64,000 nucleotides of DNA from Brevipalpus yothersi (lineage: Eukaryota; Arthropoda; Arachnida; Trombidiformes; Tenuipalpidae), in the NCBI GenBank assembly GCA_003956705.1, contig QZCP01000152.1, positions 1-64,000 of the forward strand. The letters run 5' to 3'. This document shows positions 48,005-58,434 of the stretch, piece by piece. The position numbers were made by a program, and so were the translations under genes. Under the pieces are notes generated by a model. The model saw only the letters and a list, made by a program, of their open reading frames with translations, was not told the DNA's origin and did no database searches. Within the stretch, counting starts at the first letter, position 1; every line of letters starts with the position of its first letter.

Positions 48005-48708
48005 AATCGCAATGACTACACACAATCAATGGTGACAAAATTGACTAACGGAAATCTCTCCCATAACTATCATGCAATCAACATATCGAATTTTTCTTTA
48101 TCCCAAAAATTAATCAAATAATCCTCATCATACACCATCGCCGGTGCCAATGTTTACAAGTTCACTTGTACCATGTGTTCTGCAAATTGCGTAATCAGCG
48201 CGCGCATACACAAGACACGTTCTGAGAGGAGAAAAAATTCATTTCATGATGATTCATGCTCACATGAAATAGAATCTTCATCTGATAGAGAAGGGAAGAG
48301 AGGGCATCAAGTGTTCCCTCAAAAAACGAAATTCTTGCTCAAATTTATTCGAAATTCCCTTTGATAACAGCTCCATTCGAGAAGCTACTGTGTATTCTGG
48401 AACTCATGCCATCATCATTATCATTATCATTGTGGTTACCATTCTCTTGATCAATAAGAGCCATGTATTGATATTACTGACACAAGCATACAGAAAGATG
48501 ATTTGAGGGGAAAATTTCATCTAGGGTATGGAATCATCGACACCTATGGAATCTCTCCACAATATATTCAATACACTATTCGGAAATGATGTTGATCGAA
48601 AAAAGATCTATTAGAATATCGAACTTTTCCATCAGAATTTGGTGAGCATGATTTCCAATTGGTAATGAATTGCTTATGGAGGGCAATAAATCAGAGCTTT
48701 TTAATTCA
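48005..48708. other. Spacer between SCO and tRNA-Trp
   Basis: Upstream region of the minus-strand SCO gene and AT-rich unique sequence. A 63-codon plus-strand open frame at 48173-48364 has no recognisable similarity. Confidence 0.6.
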
Positions 48709-48780
48709 GGCCCGATAGCTCAACGGTAGAGCGTCTGACTCCAGATCAGAAGGCTGCGTGTTCAAATCACGTTCGGGTCA
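48709..48780 (+). tRNA. tRNA-Trp (anticodon CCA)
   Basis: The complete cloverleaf folds by eye. The acceptor stem pairs GGCCCGA with TCGGGTC (one G-T pair). The D arm is GCTC-AACGGTA-GAGC. The anticodon stem TCTGA/TCAGA encloses the loop CTCCAGA, so the anticodon is CCA, reading UGG (Trp). The T arm is GCGTG-TTCAAAT-CACGT and the discriminator base is A. No intron. Internal A and B boxes match consensus, and a T-rich run at about 48786-48799 serves as the pol III terminator. The 3' CCA is not encoded, as is normal for nuclear tRNA genes. Confidence 0.96.
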
Positions 48781-49324
48781 ATTAAATTTTTCTTTTTTTT
48801 CGTCCCGATCAATTGAATGCGATCAATCAAAGTCTTCGGTGGATATTTTTGAATAGATTTGACAAATTTTCTGTTCTGTTTGCCCTGGAATAAACCATCT
48901 CATGGTGCTATGAAATGGCCCAATGATTCGCCTAGTGAAGAATCGGTAACTGAGAATTACTCAGGATAAGCTGATTTGGGCCACAGAGGTAATTAACAAC
49001 TCAATTATGACCATCTCCTCGGTGTTTGAATGTGACTAGTTGGCTTCAAGGTACTGGACCAGGAGTTAATTGAAATTGAGGAGAGAGAGAGACTGAAGAG
49101 AAAGAACATTCCTGATGCTTGACAACTCATTCAGTTATCGACTTGTTTAAGGCGAGGCTGGGAGAGATGATAAGAAAGCAGGCAACAGAGTATGATGGAA
49201 AGATTTTAATTTCAAGATAAAGTCGTAGCAACTTGTGAGGATCAAATGTAATGAAAAATAATCAAACTTCTTCACAATTTTTCTTCTCTAGATGAATTAA
49301 TGAATCAATTAGATTGGAGCTTCC
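48781..49324. other. Spacer between tRNA-Trp and MED4
   Basis: Pol III terminator for the tRNA at the left edge, then unique AT-rich sequence and the 3' UTR of minus-strand MED4. No gene seen. Confidence 0.65.
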
Positions 49325-50381
49325 TTATTGACTATCGCTCGATGAACTTGAAGATGAATCTGTAGACATAACCTCGACGTCCTCCAAGTTACCCTTGTTT
49401 GTGGATGGCTTGGTGTCCAGAGGAGATGGATGAGATAATCCACCGGTAAGAGCGGATAAATTTGGTTTCATTTCTGGCTGCCAAGCGAATGAAGAGTTAC
49501 TACCAGTACTAGCTGTACTACTTGGACGGTTCATATCACCGGGACCCAGGATACCACGTTCGAAGCCTTGCTGAGGTTGTGATGAAGGTGCTGATTGAGC
49601 ATTATAGGCAGTCATTGCTTGAGGATGAGCTTGAATCGGCTGTTTTTCAGCATAAAGTTGCATCATTTCTGGAGTCAATTGGAAATCACTACTCTGAATC
49701 TTAGCGATCCATCCGGATCTCATCTCTAAATCTGTAGGATATGGCCGCCTCAGATCACCTTGTTCCCAATTGTATGGCGCGGCAACGGAATGAGCAGAAC
49801 TGATTTTATGAGCATATTTAATTAACTCTTCTGATGATATTGGATGTTCATTAGCTTGCTTAATCAATGTGAGCTTCTGTCTGGCTTGATACAAGGCAGT
49901 GGCGAGAATGTGTTCAGCTTCTTTTAAAGCTTTAGTGAGTTGTCTTATTTCTTCTTCCTCTTTATTCAATTCAACTTTAAGTATATCCATCTTTTTCTTC
50001 ATTTCCTCTTGCTCTTGTGCTATCCTTATATATTTTTTGAGTTGATTATTTTTGTTGACCAAACTATCAGCTATTTCGGACATCTCCAAAGATGCCGAAT
50101 TTTGGCGTACTCTTTTATTTGTTATCATACATTCTATTAATTCTCTGAGCAAAACAGAGAAAAAAGGGAGAGAAAGAAAGAAAATGCAAAGTGTTAGAAT
50201 TGATTCGGTTCAATTAATTTCGGCCTACTATGGAGGAACATAGAATAGGAAAAGTTATCTACTAAATTTTCCCCTTTTTTCATCTACTTGCAATCACTCA
50301 CCTTGATAACTGCTCCATTTCGGTCATCAAACCCAACATAATGTCTCTGATACACGCTTTATCATTCATCGTTTCACACAT
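49325..50381 (-). CDS. MED4: Mediator complex subunit 4
   Basis: Subunit of the Mediator middle module, which couples transcription factors to RNA polymerase II. Exons 50381-50302 and 50144-49325 join AG|A over a 157-bp intron, giving 299 residues (human 270). The first two thirds are a coiled coil: NQLKKYIRIAQEQEEMKKKM and VELNKEEEEIRQLTKALKEA. The MED4 signature follows: YAHKISSAHSVAAPYNWEQG, then RRPYPTDLEMRSGWIAKI. The C-terminal 100 residues are Gln/Ser/Pro-rich and end in a run of Ser and Asp, probably disordered. The start ATG is the first in a short upstream exon. Confidence 0.95.
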
Positions 50382-51127
50382 TTACAGTGATGATGACAAT
50401 TTATACAGACCAGTAGAATGATGATGATAATGAAATTGATGGAAGATCTTGCTTTTTTTGGTATACCAAAATGATGATGATGATAGTACAAGAAGATGAA
50501 GAGTGAAAGAGAGATCAATAAGATTCTAAAGTACTCTCAACATTGATGATGATCACAGTAGATTAACAAGAGGATTTAAAGTTTCAACACATACACACAT
50601 AATCACTAATGAATCAATTCTATTCCATTGATGGTGAACATGAAAATCTTCTTCTTCTCCACCAAAACGTATTAAAACGTATTGGATTGATAAAACCTTT
50701 CCCAATTGATTGTCAGCTTGTTATTGTTGCACCATCAAGTGAACAAAAAAAATTCCATTGGTTGACCATCAATGATGATTTCGTGGAGCATACTGATGAT
50801 TCCATACACACACAATCACCCACAATGACAAGTGGCCAATTTGATCATCATCACCATCATAATCGAAATAGATTAAGTTACTTTACCCCTTTTACAATTT
50901 ATCAATATCACGCCACGAGTTACTGTGTGAAAAGTGAAACATTCACTTCATCAAAAAATCAGCGGCAAAAGTGATACCATTTGCGCAAGTTCTTGTCATC
51001 AATCGAGTTCATTTTTTTTTGTCCACCAAAAGTTCTGAAATAATTGAAATAATTGATTTGATTCATGGAAAGTGGGATTAGTTTGAAAATTTGATTGGAT
51101 ATTTATTTCAATAGAAGTGGATGAGAT
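50382..51127. other. Spacer between MED4 and CLUAP1
   Basis: Contains the MED4 upstream region, one plus-strand open frame (50609-50974, listed separately) and the 3' UTR of minus-strand CLUAP1. Nothing else was recognised. Confidence 0.6.
50609..50974 (+). CDS. Hypothetical 121-codon open frame, doubtful
   Basis: An ATG-started open frame divergent from MED4. The first half (about residues 1-75) has a mixed, protein-like composition with hydrophobic runs such as LLLLHQNVLKRIGLIKPFPI. The second half is His/Asn-rich and overlaps CATCAT-type repeats common in the local non-coding DNA. No family is recognised and no splice evidence supports it. It may be a chance frame in the MED4 promoter. 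Confidence 0.15.
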   Translation: MNQFYSIDGEHENLLLLHQNVLKRIGLIKPFPIDCQLVIVAPSSEQKKFHWLTINDDFVEHTDDSIHTQSPTMTSGQFDHHHHHNRNRLSYFTPFTIYQYHATSYCVKSETFTSSKNQRQK

Positions 51128-53071
51128 TCAAAAATCATTATCATCACTGTCTTTGGTGTGACGAGCATTGATGTCTTTGGAGTGATGATCAAGATTCATC
51201 AATTCTCGTTCATCTTCCGAATCGAGTTCTGATTGATCATCAGCATCTAATGAAAGATCAGAATTGAGACTATCCTCTCTTTCTCCAGCCAAAATATCAC
51301 CGAAAACTCTGACTTTTCCGGTAGTTTCTCGAGCTCGCGTTTCTCGTCCAGTGGTAGTTAATGATGGATTAACCAAACTTCGACTGATGATACCCTCCAT
51401 TCCGGTTGGAGTATTTTGTAACCCAGTCAATTCGTTTGCATTTTGATGAGATTGGACCTCACCACCATATCCATAATCATCATCATCTTCGTCCTCTTCC
51501 AATCCTAATAAAATGCCAGGATCCAGATCAGTTTCACTTCCATCCTCTGCGCGAAGAGCTTCTTCTTCTTTCATCGCTTCGATCATTTTTCGAATTTGTT
51601 CCTTACGGGCCTGAATAATCAATTTGAGGTGAAAAGATAATGACCATTCTTGAATATCAAACGATGGCTATTAAACATTTTTATGTCCTTATCTACTTAC
51701 CTGCATTTTATCCATCTCGGCCTTTTCATAGCCTTCCAATCTGAAATCGAGATACATCATGTTTCGATACTTTGAGACATATTTTTCATACAGCAATGTG
51801 ATCTCATCTTCCAATTTCTCATATTCATCCATGTAAGCAGGTCTTGAAACAAAGAAAAAAAGAGAAATTTTTCAGCCAAACATAATAAAAGTTTGAAAAT
51901 GAAAATTCTTTCTTACCTAACTGCTTTGAGAGCCTGTAGTCGTTTCTGATATCTTTCGAGTTCTTGTTGCTTTTTTTCAATTTTTACATCGATATTAGCT
52001 TCATCTGATGCAACATTCTCTATCTTGAAGTTCATATTCTGAATTTCCTTCTCAACCGACTTGATTTCATCTTGGAGTGCTTTTTCAATTGCTGTTATTT
52101 CGGTTTGATTGTTCAAAATTTGAGTACGCTTGGCCTAACGATAAATTGAATAGGATTAGATTTTTTCTATAAAATTGAGTATTCATATGTACCGTTAGCT
52201 CAACATCTTTATCCAGAAGATCCGATAGTAAAACTCCTTTCTGTGTTATTTTGGAAGCAAGCTGTCGTGCTCTTTTCAGTTCATTACTCTAATTGATCAA
52301 AAATAAAATTAGTCACTGTTAAGTGACGATCTTCTCACCTTACCTTGCTTATAAGTTGTTCAGATATGAGAGAATAATCATCATCGGAGGTCTCCTCTGC
52401 TGGATCATCATTTATCTTGGTAGCTTGATATAGAAGAGAAGCAACCTTAAGAAGCTCTGTAATTGTAGTCGAATCTGATGAATAGATGTTCTTAGCATCT
52501 AAATCTATGAATGCTTTTGTATTCTGTGAATAAGAATTTCAATCAAATTATTCAATTCATTCGGATGCAAAATAGGTACTCAACTATGAGTTGGACACAC
52601 GTTTTAACGAATATCACACGATCCTGTTCCGTGTCAATGTGCGATGGAATATCAGAGGATGGATCCAATCTAAACAGAATTTCCGCCAAAAAGAATTAGA
52701 AAATCATCACTAATTAACAAGAGGGCTGATGAATTCAACGAACTATTCGATTGATTGAATGTCAATGTTCCATTTCGATTTAAAAACTTATAGGAAACGA
52801 ATTGTTTGCAAATTTTTCTCTCGAATCATCGAAAAGAATACCAAAGCTAATCATTTACCTGAGTATAAGCCATCTCAAAACTTCAGCAATCAGAGCAAAA
52901 TTTGGTTTCCGAAAGGTATCGATTGATATCGCTCGTGGATACCCGAGAACTACAAGTATTTCCGATAAGCCTAAAAAAGGAGGAAAGTAAAGTTGATTGA
53001 TTGTATCGAGTCTAATGAGAGGAAAAGAGCACCACAAATCAAAACTCACTTCGTCGTTCTCTATACGACAT
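51128..53071 (-). CDS. CLUAP1: Clusterin-associated protein 1 / intraflagellar transport protein 38
   Basis: IFT-B complex subunit needed to build and maintain cilia. Eight exons: 53071-53050, 52970-52859, 52669-52585, 52523-52344, 52288-52193, 52134-51917, 51842-51701 and 51610-51128, all phase-consistent, giving 445 residues (human 413). The N-terminal calponin-homology-like domain is diagnostic: LSEILVVLGYPRAISIDTFR and PNFALIAEVLRWLI, then HIDTEQDRVIFVK. A central coiled coil contains NVASDEANIDVKIEKKQQEL, nearly invariant in the family. The acidic, disordered C terminus ends in DSDDNDF as in vertebrates. Two donors are weak (GTTGAG at 52584, GTACAT at 52192), but homology fixes the joins. 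In mites, cilia are expected only in sensory neurons (established knowledge). Confidence 0.95.
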
Positions 53072-54155
53072 TTTCCCATTCAACTGTAATCACAGCAACA
53101 ACTGATAAAAAAAAGAATTTTTCCAATGAAATGTTTCATTATATTTCGATAATCGAAACATTTGCCGTTTCCATAGTACATCAAAGCAAATCAGAACACA
53201 CACTGAGCAACAATAACGCTCACACACAGACACCTATCGAAGGTCAGTTTTGCATGCTTCACACACACAAACAAAATTGAAGCAAGAAAAATTTTTTTAA
53301 CCCTATCCATCATCCACCCTGATCTATATCATCTGATGAATCATCATCACCAGAAAAATTAAATTGCCCATGTCATAGTGCGCTATGTCCAATGATTCCA
53401 GAATTTAAAAAACTTTAACTATTAACGAGGTTCGCTTCATGTAGAGGCGCTGCGCTGGATGACATGCAAGCTTTTTTTCTTCTCACTTTTAGGCACTTTG
53501 AGCACTTTAAACATCTGATTTGGACTTGTTTTGTTTGGTCATTTACTGATCTTCTTCATCTGGGTTCATCATCTCTTTTTTTCGGGGATCAGATTTTGGT
53601 GGAAGGGCTTTTTGTGATCCTTTCTTCTGCTGATTGATCAATCATCTCTCAATCAATACCGAATCAATGGTGTCTATGTGTGTGTGTGTATTTATTTATC
53701 AATAGTGTGCGTTTGTGTGTGTGTGTGAGAAAGAGAGAGAGAAAAAGAGTTCTGTGAGTGTGAATGTATGTGGGGTGCTTACACTTTGAATTTTGATGTG
53801 AATTAATTTTGATGTGAATTAATTTTGATGCAATATCGTGTGAATCAATCCAAGTATTTACCAATCTTCATCAGCTTTCAACAAGTTGCATCTTCAAGTA
53901 CAACAACAACAACAACAACAATAACACAACAGCAGCATCAGTAGTAGTAGAAGCAGTGGAATTACTTCCTCTTTATCATTCTCATTGTTTTTATTCATTC
54001 ACCAGAGCCTATTTGAAGCCTTCTTATTCTTCTTCCTCTGATTTAACTTATAAATTCGAAGGCTATTCCAAGTAGCCCCAAGATACAGAGGCTATCTCAG
54101 CTGATTGATCGTTCTTGAACAGAAGGAACTACTTCAATATCTTGTCTCAATCACG
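53072..54155. promoter_or_regulatory. Shared upstream region between CLUAP1 (-) and RanBP9/10 (+)
   Basis: About 1.1 kb between divergent start codons. It includes CA- and GT-rich stretches, the 16-bp tandem repeat at 53790-53830, and CAA/CAG/TAG trinucleotide repeats at about 53895-53960 that probably lie in the 5' UTR of the plus-strand gene. No additional gene was recognised. Confidence 0.5.
53790..53830. repeat. 16-bp tandem repeat, about 2.6 copies
   Basis: The unit ATTTTGATGTGAATTA occurs twice in perfect tandem (53790-53805, 53806-53821) followed by a partial third copy. Confidence 0.9.
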
Positions 54156-55847
54156 ATGGATAATAGGATTGGTGGTGAAAATGGTGAAAATTGGTCCCGT
54201 CTTGTGCAACTTTATCCATACGTGGATATCAGTGAATTACCATTATGTTGGTCAAGCAAGGATAAAGCAAATTTTGTTGCTCTATCGGAAAATAATTTAA
54301 AAGTTCATTACAAGGGCAATGGCAAGAATCATAAAGATGCTGCATCAGTACGTACAGCAGTTCCTATACCAGCTTCTTGTTTATTGTATTATTTTGAGAT
54401 CAAAGTGTTGAGCAAAGGTCGAGATGGCTATATGGGTATCGGTTTGGCAGCGCAAAATGTCAGTATGGCACGATTACCTGGATGGGATAAACAATCGTAC
54501 GGATATCATGGTGATGATGGTAACTCATTTGGCTCATCAGGCACTGGGCAACCGTACGGGCCTGTCTTCACAACCCATGATACTGTTGGTTGTGGCTATA
54601 ATGTTGTAGAAAATAATTGCTTTTTCACTAAAAATGGCTACAATTTGGGTATAGCTTTCCATGATCTACCCAATGTACCTCTCTTCCCCACTGTTGGCCT
54701 ACAGACACCTGGTGAAGAGCTGGAAGCCAATTTTGGTTTGGAACCATTCAAGTATGATATCGAAGATGATATGAAAGCTCTTCGACAACGAATTACCGGT
54801 TCGATCATCAATTTTCCCGTTCGCTATACAGAGTGGCAGACAGCTATAAACAAGCTCATACAATCATGGTTAATTCATAATGGATATTGCTCAACAGCGG
54901 AAGTTTTCAGTATAGCTACTAAGCAAGAATTTAGAGAGAATGTGCAACATATTAAACAACGTCTTCGAATACAGCAATTAGTGTTATCGGGTAAAATTGA
55001 GGAGGCCGTACAATTGACTAATAGACTCTATCCCAATGTACTTAAAGACAATCCGGATTTATTATTTGCTCTAAAGTGCAGACAATTTGTTGAAATGGTT
55101 AGTGAGACTTGTGGAAAAAATATTCCAAACATCACATCATCAGCACCACTTCCACCACCACCTCCATCTTCATCTTCCACTCCTTCAGCTATCGTTTCTG
55201 CCACTAATAATAATAGTAATAACAGCAATGCTATTAACAACAACAACAACAACAGCAACAACGGCAACACTAACAACAACAATTCAACAAATGCATCTGA
55301 TGAATCACCTGAAGCATCTTCTCCCACGAATCCTCCCTCTCCGAGTTCCTCTTTTCCATCAAATAATTTTAACTCTTGGGCTAATGGACTAACCATGAAT
55401 GATTGCAATGGTGTTAACCCGGTGGATCGTATGGATGTTGATCATGAACTCGAAGAAGAAAATTGTACCAATGGACAAATTGATGGTAAAACGATCGCAA
55501 ACAATGAGGAAGAATCAGCAAAGCTCGCCATGTTAATCAACTTTGGACGAGAATTGCATCAACTTTCCAAGGCTCTCAAGAAAAAGAATGGCACTAGCGA
55601 CAAGAACAAGCAGATGCTCCTTGATGTTTCAAGTCTTATGGCCTACAGCGATCCATCTCAATCACCCATCGCCTGGCAACTTCATCCGAGTGGCCGTGAA
55701 AGTGTTTGTCAACAATTAAACAATGCCATAGTTCAAAGTGGAACTGGATGCTGTCCAAAGCCTCCACTCGAAACTATAGTTAAGCATACTAAATCTTTAC
55801 TGAAGCTCAATGGCCAGTGCGGTGCATGGCTGGTCGACCAACTGTAA
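54156..55847 (+). CDS. RanBPM: Ran-binding protein 9/10 (RanBPM), CTLH/GID E3 ligase scaffold
   Basis: Scaffold of the CTLH (GID) ubiquitin ligase and binding partner of many receptors. A single exon encodes 563 residues from the ATG at 54156; an upstream in-frame stretch lacks ATG. Domains in order: SPRY (about 40-210; PLCWSSKDKANFVALSENNL, YMGIGLAAQNV, YGYHGDDGNSF), LisH (about 230-260; INKLIQSWLIHNGYCSTAEV), CTLH (about 265-320; RQQ-like RLRIQQLVLSGKIEEAVQL) and a C-terminal CRA segment (LLDVSSLMAYSDPSQSPIAW). Between CTLH and CRA is a linker with Pro/Ser and a long Asn-rich stretch encoded by AAC/AAT repeats, probably polymorphic in length. The gene is intronless here, whereas vertebrate orthologues have many introns. 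Confidence 0.95.
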   Translation: MDNRIGGENGENWSRLVQLYPYVDISELPLCWSSKDKANFVALSENNLKVHYKGNGKNHKDAASVRTAVPIPASCLLYYFEIKVLSKGRDGYMGIGLAAQNVSMARLPGWDKQSYGYHGDDGNSFGSSGTGQPYGPVFTTHDTVGCGYNVVENNCFFTKNGYNLGIAFHDLPNVPLFPTVGLQTPGEELEANFGLEPFKYDIEDDMKALRQRITGSIINFPVRYTEWQTAINKLIQSWLIHNGYCSTAEVFSIATKQEFRENVQHIKQRLRIQQLVLSGKIEEAVQLTNRLYPNVLKDNPDLLFALKCRQFVEMVSETCGKNIPNITSSAPLPPPPPSSSSTPSAIVSATNNNSNNSNAINNNNNNSNNGNTNNNNSTNASDESPEASSPTNPPSPSSSFPSNNFNSWANGLTMNDCNGVNPVDRMDVDHELEEENCTNGQIDGKTIANNEEESAKLAMLINFGRELHQLSKALKKKNGTSDKNKQMLLDVSSLMAYSDPSQSPIAWQLHPSGRESVCQQLNNAIVQSGTGCCPKPPLETIVKHTKSLLKLNGQCGAWLVDQL

Positions 55848-56799
55848 TCGATAAATTCATAGAATCATGTAAGATCTCATTAGAACAGCCATCATCGTTT
55901 GACAGCCTTTTCAATGCTAACCCATCAAATATTTCTTCTATTCTTGGAGTGTGCTTTGCCTCTCTCACTTCACTCTCTCTTCCTTTCTCTCTCTCTCTCA
56001 GTCTGTTTCTCTCTTTCTCTTTGCTCTTTCATCAATCGATAGCGAACTCTTAGGGTTCATTTGTACAACACTACTACTCTAGTGAAAAGATTGAAAGAAT
56101 CAGAGATGGGATTTCAGACATCCCACGACTTCTTGTGTATAAAACAACTGCCATCATATTTCTACTGATGTCTTTGCATCTCCTCCTCTTCTTTCTCTGT
56201 CAAGCGAGATCCTTCAAAAAAAAGAACCGATGATATGAGAAAGATAAGGAAAAAAATCAACCTGATAATGACAAGACGTATTCATGCTGGCAAATGTAGA
56301 TGCAAAAAGGTTCTCACGTGTGTGGGTGGACTTGCTTTGGTGCAAAATCTGGCTCTCTCAATGTTCACCACGCAACAGAAACTCAAATCACTCGTTCAAT
56401 GAGAAAGATTCAAACTTGGACTAATTCCTTTTGAAGTGGTGGAGAAATCTCATGATAAATGAAAAGATCATGTGTTTTTTCTTGACTGCATGAGAAACTC
56501 GATCATATATATATATATAAATATTGTTCAAGCGTATATCCTTCACCATAGGACAGAAGATGAAAATATTCTATCCGCGGATTCACATGTATTTTTACAA
56601 ATATACAAGTAGTTAATTTGATTGGATATCTTGAAAAAAAACTCATCCAGGAGCAACGACTATAATAAAGAGTCATCTTTAACAGTCATTCAATTAATGA
56701 TCCATGTAGCTCAAAGTTTCAAATTTTGTTACAAAATGATAAATTATCAGAGTGCTGGTGATAAGAAACATGTGAGTGAGCATATTTATAAGGTTAAAA
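55848..56799. other. Spacer between convergent RanBP9/10 and Derlin genes
   Basis: Both 3' UTRs and about 600 bases of unique AT-rich DNA with a CT-rich stretch near 55970-56020 and a TA run near 56505-56520. No gene recognised. Confidence 0.65.
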
Positions 56800-57646
56800 T
56801 TATTCTCTATTTTGGTCATCGTTAGCATTCGCATTTGCATTCACTCGCTGTGCTTCTTCGTTCCAAGCGAATGGTCTCTCCTCGGGTAAACGTTCTTGAG
56901 ATGTTATGGGATCGAAGAGAATTTTACTGTAATAAAGATCAAGTGTGTTAGTTTTCATGGTGGTACACAATACATAGGAAATAGAAAGTAACAGCCAACC
57001 GAAATAAAAGCAGTCAGTAAGATACTCACATCACTTTTGGTGTTCTGAGAAAATGATAGCCTCCAGTGAGATTTGGTGCAACGTCTTCAAGGAAATAATA
57101 CAGATGACCAACAGATATGCCCATGAGATCAGTCATTATTTCACTGCCCAACAGAACGGATACTCCAAGCAGTACCCAGGGCAAGTATGGTGCTTGAAAT
57201 GTGATCAAACCAAAGAAATTCATTCTCGAATGAGGATTACGTCTAGACCATATGTACACCAACATTATGGTGAATGCATGACCAAGAAATAGTTGATTAA
57301 CAAAAAGACCAATAATTATCATGGAAACGCTACCAAATAGGAACATATAAAAAAAGTCTGCTGGTCTACCACGAAACGAGCCTTCTTCCAACATGGAACA
57401 ATACTTGTATGTGAAAGTGATATTGAATAGAAAGGAGAATCCAAATGAACCAGTAAACAGAAAGGTGGTAAATAATCTCCAGAATTGATAATTTTTCCAT
57501 ATCAGTGTAGGATTAAAATACAATTGGAAAGGTGTTACAAAGCCCAATTGTACGGCAACAGTGGTCAAAGCACACGCAGTCACATAGCATCGTGTGATCA
57601 CTGGTATCTCGAAATACGATTGTGTTAATTGTGTCCAAGTGTCCAT
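56800..57646 (-). CDS. DERL2: Derlin-2/3, ER-associated degradation channel component
   Basis: Rhomboid-like pseudoprotease of the ER membrane that helps retrotranslocate misfolded proteins for proteasomal degradation. Exons 57646-57030 and 56926-56800 join AT|T over a 103-bp intron; 247 residues. The N terminus WTQLTQSYFEIPVITRCYVT and the stretch NPTLIWKNYQFWRLFTTFLF are diagnostic. Several transmembrane helices follow, with FLFGSVSMIIIGLFVNQLFL and VYIWSRRNP. The catalytic Ser/His pair of active rhomboids is absent, as in all derlins. The cytosolic tail has LPEERPFAWNEEAQR, matching the Derlin-2/3 tail rather than Derlin-1. It lies head to head with the 7SL RNA gene. Confidence 0.95.
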
Positions 57647-58134
57647 CTTTACTATGATGATGAACTAAACCTCCTTCTTGGCTCCTTATTCTCTCTCTCC
57701 CCCACTGATGTCTGATATTGTATGTCCCACTATATGTCACACTGGATACATATAACAGCAAGCAACTCAATCAGCTAACAATACCAAGATGATCAATATC
57801 ATTAAACACAAATAAACATCATAATAATAATGATGATCGACGTGTACTAGAGAGAGAGACTGTATTTATTTATTTATTTTCTTGTCCAATGGAAACCGGG
57901 TTCTCAAGGGGTCGCTTTAATCATCATCCGCATGATGATTATCTTTAGATGAACAATTGTGATTAAATATCACCACAGCATTTTTGGGAGCAATTTTAAT
58001 TGTCGAATCATGTACACTATAACCGGGTGATTATATCGAAGTGTCCACTCACATCGGTATGATTGAGGTGTGATGTATACACAGAGATACAGGTGACTAG
58101 TGTTGGTGTCCAAAATAAGGATATCAGCTGATAT
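57647..58134. promoter_or_regulatory. Shared upstream region of Derlin (-, pol II) and 7SL RNA (+, pol III)
   Basis: About 490 bases between the Derlin start codon and the 5' end of 7SL RNA. It includes repeated ATTT units near 57863-57880. 7SL genes usually need upstream elements in addition to internal ones, so pol III elements are expected just left of 58135. Specific sites cannot be assigned. Confidence 0.5.
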
Positions 58135-58434
58135 GCTGGGAATGGTGGCGCATTCCTGTAACTCCTGCGACTCGGGAGAGCTGAGGTCAGTGGATGGATG
58201 GCCGTCAGGATTCCTGGTGGTTGAGGTCCTATGTTGATCGGACGTCCGCACTAAGCTCTGCGTCAATATGGTTACTCTTTGGGGAACCAAGAGTAACCAG
58301 GTTGTATAATGAGAAGTGTATGGCTCAGGACGGAAACGTAGCAGGCAAAAGCTTCCGCGTTGAGTAGTAGTGGGATCGCGTCTGTGAATAGGCCTCAACT
58401 TCTAGCCTGATCGGTCCATTTGGACCTGATCTTT
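58135..58434 (+). ncRNA. 7SL RNA, the RNA of the signal recognition particle
   Basis: About 300 nt aligning along its length with metazoan 7SL RNA. The Alu domain starts GCTGGGAATGGTGGCGCATT and contains ACTCGGGAGAGCTGAGG. GGACGTCCGCACTAAG is nearly identical to the vertebrate sequence. Helix 6 (58270-58298) is a perfect hairpin with a GGAA-type apical loop closed by TTGG/CCAA, the SRP19 site. Helix 8 follows with CAGGACGGAAACGTAGCAGG, the SRP54 site, and then AGTAGTGGGATCGCGTCTGTGAATAG, almost invariant. A TTTT run at 58432-58435 is the likely pol III terminator. The ends are estimated from homology. A minus-strand open frame across it is spurious. Confidence 0.95.

Noticed and set aside
55028..55408. 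A 126-codon minus-strand open frame rich in Leu
   Set aside because: It is the antisense shadow of the Asn/Ser/Thr-rich linker of RanBP9/10.
57970..58398. A 142-codon minus-strand open frame
   Set aside because: It lies antisense to the well-conserved 7SL RNA; the RNA explains the conservation and the peptide resembles nothing.
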